In this document: one piece after another, positions 24,527 through 31,342 of the stretch
How positions within the stretch are numbered: position 1 is the stretch's first letter
How the letters are laid out: each line of letters starts with the position of its first letter
DNA from: GWF2-33-9 sp964405755
Lineage (GTDB): Bacteria; Bacteroidota; Ignavibacteria; Kapaibacteriales; UBA2268
Direction: 5' to 3'
Assembly (NCBI GenBank): GCA_964405755.1
Contig: CAYOPF010000017.1
Span: 1-31,342 of the forward strand
Length of the DNA: 31,342 bases
Program-made: the position numbers and the translations under genes
Notes under the pieces: model-generated
The model's input: the letters and a program-made list of their open reading frames with translations, nothing else
Database searches by the model: none
Told to the model about the DNA's origin: nothing

Positions 24527-26416
24527 ATGAGAAAATGGTCTATTGAGGATTCGAACGAAATATACAACATTTCTGGCTGGGGAGCCTCCTATTTTGGGAT
24601 TAATGACAAAGGTTCAGTTTATGTTTCTCCTCGTCAGAATGGGAAGAAAATAGATTTAAAAGAAATAATCGACGAACTAACATTGCGGGATGTATCGATG
24701 CCAGTTTTGTTGCGATTCCCCGATATTTTGGACGATAGAATCGAAACATTGGTTCGTAGCTTTAATCGCTCTGCCGAGGAATACGAATTCAATGGAAAAT
24801 ATTATGCAATTTATCCTATAAAAGTCAATCAGTCCCGACCAGTTGTAGAAGAAATTTTGCGATATGGCACAAAATTCAACATTGGACTGGAAGCAGGCTC
24901 CAAGCCCGAATTGCAAGCTATCTTGGCTTTGTCGTCCAATCCCGATGCTTTGATTGTGTGTAATGGATATAAAGATGAAACATTTTTAGAATTGGCATTG
25001 TTAGCCCATAAAATGGGTAAAAATGTTATAATAGTTGTCGAAAAATTAAACGAATTGAAACTAATTGCCAAAATTAGCAAAAAATTAAAAATAGACCCTG
25101 CTATAGGTATTAGGGTTAAATTATCTACCTCTGGTAGTGGAAAATGGGAAGAATCCGGAGGAGATTACAGCAAATTTGGATTAAACACTGTTGAATTGAT
25201 AGAAGCTATCGATTTTTCTCGTAAAAATGGGCTTTTGGACAACATTGTACTGGTTCACTTCCACATCGGGAGTCAGGTAACAAATATCAGGAAAATCAAG
25301 ACTGCAATTCGTGAAGCTTCCCAATTCTATGTCCAATTGGCCAAAAATGGTTGCAACATCCAGTTTGTGGATATTGGCGGAGGATTGGGAGTGGATTACG
25401 ACGGATCGCGCTCCACAAACCCCAACAGCATTAATTACTCGGTGCAGGAATACCTAAATGATGCCATTTTTGCACTGCAGGAAGCAGCCGACAAACACAA
25501 TTTACCTCATCCAAATCTTATTACGGAATCAGGTAGATCCCTAACCGCACATCATTCCGTTTTGGTGTTTGATGTATTGGAAAAAACCTCACAACCAGCT
25601 TGGAGTTACTCAAATAAAATATCCGAAGAAGACCACCCACATGCTCAGGAATTATTTAATATTCTTGAATCGATAACACCAACAAAAATGCTCGAAAGTT
25701 GGCACGATGCCCAACAAATAAGGGAAGAAACAATAGATATGTTTTCTTTGGGATTAATTGATTTGAAGACAAGAGCAATCATCGAAAGTTTATTCTGGTC
25801 GGTTGCTCGCGAAGTGAATGATTTGACCAAGAACCTAAAACATATCCCAGATGAGTTAAAGCAATTACCCAAGATGCTCTCCGACAAATACTTCTGCAAT
25901 TTTTCATTATTTCAGTCTCTTCCAGATTCGTGGGCCATCGACCAAATTTTCCCAATTATGCCAATCCACAGGTTGAACGAAGCTCCAAAGCGGAACGTTT
26001 CCTTGCACGACATTACATGCGATTCAGATGGCAAAATAGATAACTTTATTTGGCAAGGTAATTTCCACCACTTTTTGCCTTTGCCTGAAGTAAACGACGA
26101 CAATCCGCTGTATATTGGCGTGTTTCTAATTGGAGCTTATCAGGAAATTTTGGGCGATTTGCATAATCTTTTTGGCGATACCAATGCTGCTCATATTGTG
26201 CTTACCGATGATGGTTACGAGATTCAAAAAATTATTGATGGCGAAACAGTAGCCGATGTGCTTGATTATGTCCAATATCAACCTAAAAAATTAGTCAAGG
26301 ATATGGAACAATGGGTTTCCGCAGCTATGAAGCAAAGGAAAATTACTCCAGAAGAAGGTAAACAATTTTTGATGTTGTATAAATCCGGACTATACGGATA
26401 TACATACTTAACTTAA
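24527..26416 (+). CDS. speA: Biosynthetic arginine decarboxylase
   Basis: 629 residues, the expected size for PLP-dependent fold III SpeA. It converts arginine to agmatine, the entry to putrescine and spermidine. The PLP lysine is K99 in YAIYPIKVNQ. GLEAGSKPEL, VHFHIGSQVTNI, FVDIGGGLGVDYDGS and ESGRSLTAHHS are family hallmarks, as is the C-terminal part beginning near SESLFWS. It is 118 bases from ssb in the divergent gap. No agmatinase or agmatine deiminase is in view. It is followed by the small basic protein after 15 bases. Confidence 0.96.
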   Translation: MRKWSIEDSNEIYNISGWGASYFGINDKGSVYVSPRQNGKKIDLKEIIDELTLRDVSMPVLLRFPDILDDRIETLVRSFNRSAEEYEFNGKYYAIYPIKVNQSRPVVEEILRYGTKFNIGLEAGSKPELQAILALSSNPDALIVCNGYKDETFLELALLAHKMGKNVIIVVEKLNELKLIAKISKKLKIDPAIGIRVKLSTSGSGKWEESGGDYSKFGLNTVELIEAIDFSRKNGLLDNIVLVHFHIGSQVTNIRKIKTAIREASQFYVQLAKNGCNIQFVDIGGGLGVDYDGSRSTNPNSINYSVQEYLNDAIFALQEAADKHNLPHPNLITESGRSLTAHHSVLVFDVLEKTSQPAWSYSNKISEEDHPHAQELFNILESITPTKMLESWHDAQQIREETIDMFSLGLIDLKTRAIIESLFWSVAREVNDLTKNLKHIPDELKQLPKMLSDKYFCNFSLFQSLPDSWAIDQIFPIMPIHRLNEAPKRNVSLHDITCDSDGKIDNFIWQGNFHHFLPLPEVNDDNPLYIGVFLIGAYQEILGDLHNLFGDTNAAHIVLTDDGYEIQKIIDGETVADVLDYVQYQPKKLVKDMEQWVSAAMKQRKITPEEGKQFLMLYKSGLYGYTYLT

Positions 26417-26431
26417 TTAATTGTGTGATAT

Positions 26432-26668
26432 TTGAAAAAAATTGTAAAATATACCGATGTCCTTCAAGGAAAATCAATTGTTGATTCCCAGCAACAGAAA
26501 CGGGAAAATATTGTAAATAAATCACTTATTCTAATGCGCCAGAAGAATTTGGTGCTTAGCAAAGGTGATGCAAGATTCAGGCAAAAAGTGATCGATTACA
26601 ACAACTATTTACGCAAAAAGGACATTAAAGTACTATCTAAGTTAATAAAAAAACTACTTCAAAATTAA
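26432..26668 (+). CDS. Small highly basic protein of unknown function
   Basis: 78 residues from a TTG start at 26432, the first possible start after an in-frame stop; the only Met inside is residue 35. It contains about 15 Lys and 5 Arg against 6 Asp/Glu, so it is strongly basic, with a predicted helical, Lys-rich end (KVLSKLIKKLLQN). It has no signal peptide, cysteines or recognised domain. It sits 15 bases after speA and 1 base before the murF ATG, which supports a real gene in a three-gene operon. RNA or ribosome binding is possible from composition alone. I do not recognise it. Confidence 0.65.
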   Translation: MKKIVKYTDVLQGKSIVDSQQQKRENIVNKSLILMRQKNLVLSKGDARFRQKVIDYNNYLRKKDIKVLSKLIKKLLQN

Positions 26669-26669
26669 T

Positions 26670-28064
26670 ATGACCAATTCAGCATCATTTACATCCAACG
26701 AGCTTGTCGCAATTTTTGGTGAGATAAATTGCCACTTTTATAATGATTTCGAATCCAATTCTGTCGAAACCGATACTAGGTCGATGAAACCTAATTCACT
26801 CTTTATCGCAATTAAAGGTGAGCAACATGATTCACATAATTTTATTGGTAAAGCAATAGAAAATGGTGCTGCATGTATTATAGTTGAGCAATCCTGGTTC
26901 GAACAGAACCAAAATGAATTTAAAGATGTAAATTTTATTTCTGTTAAAAACACAACTAAAGCACTGGGAAAGTTAGCAAATTTCCACCGAACTAGGTTTG
27001 ATATAGATGTAGTTGCCGTTGCTGGTTCCAATGGCAAAACTACGACAAAGGAACTGACTTCACTCGTTCTTTCGTCCGAGAAAAAAGTACTGAGAACTTA
27101 CAAAAACTTCAATAATCAAATTGGGGTTCCACTGATGCTATTGCAAATGGACGATACTAATGATATTGCCGTTATCGAAATAGGAACAAACGAACCTGGC
27201 GAAATATTTTTACTTTCCGAAATTTTAGCACCAACAGCCGGAGTAATAACCAACATAGGCAAAGAACATTTGGAAGGTTTCATTGATTTGGATGGGGTGG
27301 AATCCGAAGAGACTTCGTTGTTTGCCTATTTAAAGAAGTCCGATTCTTTTGCATTCCTCAATATGGACGATGAACGATTGGCAAAATATCTTTCTTTGTT
27401 CGATAATGTATTTACCTATGGTCAGAACACAAACAACGAATATAACTTAAATGCCAAAATCGAAATTAACAAAGATTTGACCAGCAAATTAACCCTGAAT
27501 AATCAAGTTGAAACTTTTGATGTTAATCTAAAAGCAAAGGGTTTAAATTTTGCCTACAACGCAATACCAGCAGTTGCGATAGGATTGTTCTACAAAATTC
27601 CAATTGAAAAAATAATCAAATCCTTAGAAAGTTACGAACCAGATGCCGGGCAATCTTATGGCAGGATGGTTGTATTACAAAAAGATGGAATCACTATCCT
27701 TAACGACACATATAATGCAAACCCTAGTTCGGCAGCCTTAGCATTAGAAACGCTGTCGCTAACGCAGAGTGATAATAAAATCGCCGTCTTGGGCGATATG
27801 TTGGAGCTTGGCGATAGCTCAATTGATGAGCATAAAGAAATATTGAAAAAAGCAAAAAGTATTGCAAACTCAATTCTTGTTTATGGCAATAACTATAAAT
27901 ATGCTTTAGCTTTGATGGACGATACTTCAAACATTAACCATTTTGAGAACAAAGAAGAATTGATTAACTATTTACAAAAAATTCTAATAAGCAACACCGC
28001 TATTTTGGTAAAAGGTTCGCGTGGAATGCAGATGGAGCAGGTAGTCGAACAAATACTAAAATAA
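26670..28064 (+). CDS. murF: UDP-N-acetylmuramoyl-tripeptide--D-alanyl-D-alanine ligase
   Basis: 464 residues. It adds D-Ala-D-Ala to the UDP-MurNAc tripeptide in the cytoplasm, the last step in the soluble peptidoglycan precursor pathway. N-terminal substrate domain: DTRSMKPNSLFIAIKG. Central ATPase: VAVAGSNGKTTTKEL (119-125 P-loop), RTYKNFNNQIGVP, EIGTNEPGEI, GVITNIGKEHLE. C-terminal: LNDTYNANPSS, LGDMLELGDSS and VKGSRGMQMEQV. It follows the small basic gene by one base, outside any dcw cluster. A hairpin terminator lies at 28109-28141. Confidence 0.97.
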   Translation: MTNSASFTSNELVAIFGEINCHFYNDFESNSVETDTRSMKPNSLFIAIKGEQHDSHNFIGKAIENGAACIIVEQSWFEQNQNEFKDVNFISVKNTTKALGKLANFHRTRFDIDVVAVAGSNGKTTTKELTSLVLSSEKKVLRTYKNFNNQIGVPLMLLQMDDTNDIAVIEIGTNEPGEIFLLSEILAPTAGVITNIGKEHLEGFIDLDGVESEETSLFAYLKKSDSFAFLNMDDERLAKYLSLFDNVFTYGQNTNNEYNLNAKIEINKDLTSKLTLNNQVETFDVNLKAKGLNFAYNAIPAVAIGLFYKIPIEKIIKSLESYEPDAGQSYGRMVVLQKDGITILNDTYNANPSSAALALETLSLTQSDNKIAVLGDMLELGDSSIDEHKEILKKAKSIANSILVYGNNYKYALALMDDTSNINHFENKEELINYLQKILISNTAILVKGSRGMQMEQVVEQILK

Positions 28065-28107
28065 AATTAGTTTTTAAAAAATATACAATTTAAGCAACCT
28101 ACACACC

Positions 28108-28145
28108 AAAACATCCGATGTCTTCAAGAGATCGGATGTTTTAAT
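28108..28145. terminator. Bidirectional hairpin terminator after murF
   Basis: An 11-base stem, AAACATCCGAT (28109-28119) against ATCGGATGTTT (28131-28141), with an 11-base loop, followed by TTTAATTAATT. It is placed between the convergent ends of murF and the minus-strand T9SS gene (stop at 28151), so it probably serves both. Confidence 0.8.
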
Positions 28146-28150
28146 TAATT

Positions 28151-29758
28151 CTATTCCTTAATCATCCTCACTGCTTCTACTTTCGTTCCATAGTTTATCA
28201 GCAATGTGTACGGGCCTGGCGGTAGCGTGCTTACATCCAATTCCATCTCCCCGGTGGAGGCAAAGCCCAACCACAATGGAAACGAACGACCAAGCATATC
28301 AACGGACGATATCGATATCTCTCCCTCTTGTTGCAGCGAAATGCGAGCAGTGGAAAGAGCTGGATTGGGAAAAGGAATTGAATTATCTTGCGGTCCTTGA
28401 AAAACAGATAGCCCCTTTGGAGGCCAAGTTAAATCACCCCAAACACAATCCCCGTCTTTAAAACCAATATAACGACTTCCTTCAGACACAAAGACATCAT
28501 CGAAAAATTCCCACCACAAATCCATTTTATAGTCCAATATTCTGTAAGAGAAATATTTTGACGGAAGAACACAATTGTCTCTATCTAAAGTTGCTTGATA
28601 AATATAATAAATTTGTAGATCTTTCTGACCGCATTTATCAATAAATTTCAATAATAATGGAGTAGCAATTACTTCTAACGAATCGTCTTTTTGCTGGGTT
28701 ACATCGTTAGGAACTCTATCAAAAAATTTCGTACTCGGAATAAAAGTTTCACCCTTTTTGAGAACATCTACCATTGCATTAAATCCTTGATAAATTATAC
28801 TGTCCTTTTTTAAATATGCATATGTATCATTTTTGTTAATATTTGGAATTATTCCTTGATTGGATGAAATTGTTTGACGGTTATATACTACAAAAACAAA
28901 ATCATCGGAATTGTCAACTCCTATTATAGAATCCCTTATAAAAACAAATTTCCAATCGCTATCACCCCAGATACGCTTAAAAATCTTAATATCACCAGGT
29001 TTTTCTAAATTTCCTCTTTTTCGATATCGAAATTCATAGGTTTCGCCATAATGCTCTTGGTTTATATCGACTGAAACTAATTCTAATTGTTTAATTTTAG
29101 AGGACAATGACCAAGATAATAATATATCTAATGGAATAAATTTAATGAGTCCAAATTTTTTACTTAACTCTACTATATATGTTCCATCATCTTTTTCAGG
29201 TAATCTACTTCTTTGAATTTGAAAAGTTATTACTGAGTCAATGATGCCAAAAATTGATTTTTCTAAGTTTGAAATCAACTTAGTTTCAATTTTCATTGTA
29301 TAATTATAAAATTTGTCATAATTTGACTGGAGATAGGTGGTACCTTGATTTAATGATAATGGTAACCTTAGGCAATAGTTTTGAATATCATTCTCGTCTT
29401 TGATAAAAAAGATTAACGTATCACCAATAAAAAGATATGATTCGGGTTGTAAATTTGCAAACAAATCAAATTTATCCCATAAAGAATCTTTTACACTAAA
29501 AATACATAAATCATTATTTTTTATTGCTTTTGAGAAATATTTTATAATGTTTGAATTCTGAATTTTTACTGAATCAAATTTTATTGTTGTAATCGCACCT
29601 AACAAATCTTTACTCTCATAATTTTGTGTATAAGATTTTTTTATATCAGTTATTTTATAGTAAGAAGTTTGATTCAGTGGAAAGGGTTCCCAATTATCTG
29701 AAAATAAATAATTATTTTGAAAAATTGATAATACTATTAATAGAACTATTTTTTTCAT
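28151..29758 (-). CDS. Secreted protein with T9SS type A sorting domain, function unknown
   Basis: 535 residues from the ATG at 29758 (a second ATG at 29770 would add MENC before the signal peptide). A signal peptide occupies residues 1-20. The body of about 420 residues is AT-rich, unrecognised and polar. The last 80 residues are a sorting domain: PFPNPALSTARISLQ, ISSVDMLGRSFPLW, LPPGPYTLLIN and the end VRMIKE. This C-terminal part is strikingly GC-rich: about 60% in 28201-28260 against about 18% in 29461-29520 (counted by eye). The gene is isolated, convergent with murF and with a 370-base gap upstream. It is probably exported by T9SS. Confidence 0.82.
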   Translation of the reverse strand: MKKIVLLIVLSIFQNNYLFSDNWEPFPLNQTSYYKITDIKKSYTQNYESKDLLGAITTIKFDSVKIQNSNIIKYFSKAIKNNDLCIFSVKDSLWDKFDLFANLQPESYLFIGDTLIFFIKDENDIQNYCLRLPLSLNQGTTYLQSNYDKFYNYTMKIETKLISNLEKSIFGIIDSVITFQIQRSRLPEKDDGTYIVELSKKFGLIKFIPLDILLSWSLSSKIKQLELVSVDINQEHYGETYEFRYRKRGNLEKPGDIKIFKRIWGDSDWKFVFIRDSIIGVDNSDDFVFVVYNRQTISSNQGIIPNINKNDTYAYLKKDSIIYQGFNAMVDVLKKGETFIPSTKFFDRVPNDVTQQKDDSLEVIATPLLLKFIDKCGQKDLQIYYIYQATLDRDNCVLPSKYFSYRILDYKMDLWWEFFDDVFVSEGSRYIGFKDGDCVWGDLTWPPKGLSVFQGPQDNSIPFPNPALSTARISLQQEGEISISSVDMLGRSFPLWLGFASTGEMELDVSTLPPGPYTLLINYGTKVEAVRMIKE

Positions 29759-30130
29759 ACAATTTTCCATTTTGTAAAAAATATTATTTACAAATTAAAA
29801 AAAATAATACGTGACACCAATTATTTTGATGAAAATCAAATATTTCGATATTTTTAGGTATATGTTATTCGTAAAGGTATTATTATCAATAAGTTATAAA
29901 TTCATTTATCTCGATATTTTTAGCTAATGATTTTTTCTATACATCACCCAATGAATACAACAATTTAGTTTAAACTAAAATTCTATGTGTTTATTTTCAA
30001 TAATTTTTATAAGGATATATTCTTTGACAATAATGTTTTCATGTTATATGATTCTTCTCTTTTTCGGCATAGAAATGCAGCCAAGCCAATTAAGCTTATA
30101 TGATATATTTCTTTATTCCCTTTTTCATTA
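29759..30130. other. AT-rich gene-poor intergenic stretch
   Basis: 372 bases between the start of the T9SS gene and the end of gltX. I see no credible gene; the 91-residue plus-strand ORF that begins at 29985 overlaps gltX antisense and has a composition like translated AT-rich filler. A small hairpin TTTGAT-GAAA-ATCAAA lies at 29825-29840 and a pair of direct repeats at 29841-29926. No convincing promoter or terminator was found. Confidence 0.6.
29841..29926. repeat. Pair of 20-base direct repeats
   Basis: TATTTCGATATTTTTAGGTA at 29841-29860 and TATCTCGATATTTTTAGCTA at 29907-29926 are identical at 18 of 20 positions, 66 bases apart start to start. In AT-rich DNA short repeats occur by chance, but 18 of 20 with a shared CGATATTTTTAG core is unusual. 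They lie 83-168 bases upstream of the minus-strand T9SS gene, so they could be regulator sites; that is inference. Confidence 0.5.
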
Positions 30131-31315
30131 CTATTTTGGTAAAATAGTTTTCATAAAGTATTCGAGTCTTTCAATCACATCTTGTTTGTCCAGTAATGCC
30201 AATGTTTCGAATAAGCCAGCACCGCCTGATTTTCCCGTCACTGCAATTCTTAATGGATGAACAATATCCCGTAATTTCATACCTTTTTGCTCTATCCATT
30301 GAATTGTAAAGTCGTGGGATGATTGATATGTCCATTCCTCAAGGTTCCGGATTTTGTCAATATATTCGATTACCAAATCATTTGTGTGTTCCTTCCAATG
30401 CTTTTTAATAAAATCCTCGTCGAAATTCGTAGGTTTACTAAACATATAAGGGACAGATTCGGGAAGTTCATATAGATTTTCTATTCTTTCCTTAAATAAT
30501 TCAATTACTTTTGCTAAATAATCTTTATCTTTATAATTAAAATTAATTGATTCCAAGTAAGGCACCAAGTGTTCCGTAAGTTTCTCTATTGACTTGGCTC
30601 GTAAGTACTGTGCATTCATCCAGTTCAATTTATTTATATCGAAAATCGCACCCGATTTGTTCACTTTCTCTAAATTAAAGTATTCAATTAATTCATCCAA
30701 CGAATAGATTTCTCTATCGGCAGTAGGATTCCAACCCAAAAGTGCAATAAAATTAACAAATGCCTCTTTAAAATAACCCTTAGCTACATAATCCTCGACT
30801 GCAACATCGCCTTGTCTTTTGCTTAATTTCGATTTATCTTTATTCAACAATAATGGTAAATGGGCAAAAACAGGGCATTCCCAACCAAATGCCTGATAAA
30901 GTAGAACGTGCTTGGGAGTGGAGGGCAACCATTCCTCACCACGAATTACATGGGATATCTGCATCAAGTGGTCATCCACTACATTTGCCAAATGGTAAGT
31001 TGGAAATCCATCCGATTTAAGCAGTATTTGGTCGTCCACTTCGTTACCTTTTACTACGACGGTACCTCGAATTATATCCTGAAAAACAACATCTTGCTCG
31101 TGAGGTACTTTTAAACGAACAACATAGGGAGTCCCGTCTTGGATAAGTTGTTTGGCATCTTCATCGCTTATGGTAAACTGATTACGCATAGCCATCCTGT
31201 CATACTTATAAAAACCTCCCGAAGCCTGAATCCTTGCTCTCATCTCTTCCAATTCCTCCGAAGTATCGAATGCATAATATGCCTTACCCTCAGAAGAATG
31301 GGCAAGTTTGCCTGC
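30131..31315 (-). CDS. gltX: Glutamyl-tRNA synthetase, 3' part; reading frame closed near the right edge
   Basis: Class I GluRS, charging tRNA-Glu. The first ATG in frame is at 31252 (MEEMRARI), but clear GluRS homology runs on upstream (EGKAYYAFDTSEELEEM) until a stop at 31318-31316. Visible features: VRLKVP, RGTVVV, SDGFPTYHLANVVDDHLM, HVIRGEEWLPSTPKH, the KMSKS-type loop KSKLSKRQGD, and a C-terminal anticodon-binding domain ending MKTILPK. About 100 N-terminal residues, including the HIGH motif, are absent. The style matches Bacteroidota GluRS. A stop 24 bases inside the window means this is not simply cut by the window edge: a frameshift, a rearrangement, or a poor contig end are the options. 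Confidence 0.88.
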   Translation of the reverse strand, partial: AGKLAHSSEGKAYYAFDTSEELEEMRARIQASGGFYKYDRMAMRNQFTISDEDAKQLIQDGTPYVVRLKVPHEQDVVFQDIIRGTVVVKGNEVDDQILLKSDGFPTYHLANVVDDHLMQISHVIRGEEWLPSTPKHVLLYQAFGWECPVFAHLPLLLNKDKSKLSKRQGDVAVEDYVAKGYFKEAFVNFIALLGWNPTADREIYSLDELIEYFNLEKVNKSGAIFDINKLNWMNAQYLRAKSIEKLTEHLVPYLESINFNYKDKDYLAKVIELFKERIENLYELPESVPYMFSKPTNFDEDFIKKHWKEHTNDLVIEYIDKIRNLEEWTYQSSHDFTIQWIEQKGMKLRDIVHPLRIAVTGKSGGAGLFETLALLDKQDVIERLEYFMKTILPK

Positions 31316-31342
31316 TTATCTGCTCACCAGTGGCAACAAAAT

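Noticed and set aside
28204..28461. Plus-strand ORF of 85 residues opposite the 28151-29758 gene
   Set aside because: It is antisense to the GC-rich sorting domain, where stop codons are rare by composition, and it has no start context or recognisable sequence.
29985..30260. Plus-strand 91-residue ORF with a hydrophobic start
   Set aside because: Half of it is antisense to the gltX 3' end and the rest is translated AT-rich filler.

Overview
The window is AT-rich bacterial chromosome, densely packed, with no tRNA, rRNA, CRISPR array or recognisable transposase. At least three proteins end in a type IX secretion (T9SS) sorting domain, lipoproteins carry short lipoboxes, and TAnnTTTG boxes sit about 20-35 bases ahead of many genes. 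The GluRS fragment is also of the Bacteroidota style. Together these point to the Bacteroidota/Chlorobiota group. The mix with a LytR-CpsA-Psr protein and a biosynthetic arginine decarboxylase makes me favour a Kapabacteria/Ignavibacteria-like lineage, but that placement is inference.

Layout. (1) Positions 12653 down to 1 hold twelve minus-strand genes, almost all overlapping or a few bases apart: a SUMF1/TIG lipoprotein, gamma-carbonic anhydrase, YicC, ComF, a zinc/manganese ABC ATPase and permease, a T9SS cargo protein, a UmuD/LexA-like protease, a NadD-Pcm fusion, MiaA, an SLC1-type glutamate/aspartate transporter, and a large Asp-box/FN3-like protein that runs off the left edge. (2) Positions 12748-15463 hold a plus-strand pair, a short CstA and a secreted metallophosphoesterase. 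A 300-base palindromic repeat cluster follows. (3) Positions 18467 to 15762 on the minus strand hold ZnuA, a DUF5683-like membrane protein and peptidase T. (4) Positions 18612-24407 are a mosaic: a crotonase, an LCP protein with a SixA phosphatase, a TlpA-like thioredoxin, a T9SS protein, then cmk, a HAD phosphatase and ssb. (5) Positions 24527-28064 hold speA, a small very basic protein and murF on the plus strand. (6) Positions 28151-31342 hold another T9SS protein, a 370-base gene-poor AT-rich stretch, and the 3' part of gltX, whose frame is closed by a stop 24 bases before the right edge.

How the genes fit together. Most are housekeeping genes: NAD synthesis, tRNA modification, envelope building (MurF, LCP), nucleotide metabolism (Cmk), replication (SSB), polyamine synthesis (SpeA) and zinc uptake (ZnuA in one block, ZnuCB in another). 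The rest are secreted or surface proteins. I see no classical accessory island or defence system. The points most worth a second look are the NadD-Pcm fusion and its A7 junction, the UmuD-like protease with an unrecognised N-terminal domain, the small basic protein between speA and murF, the GC-rich sorting domain grafted on an AT-rich gene, and the broken gltX reading frame.
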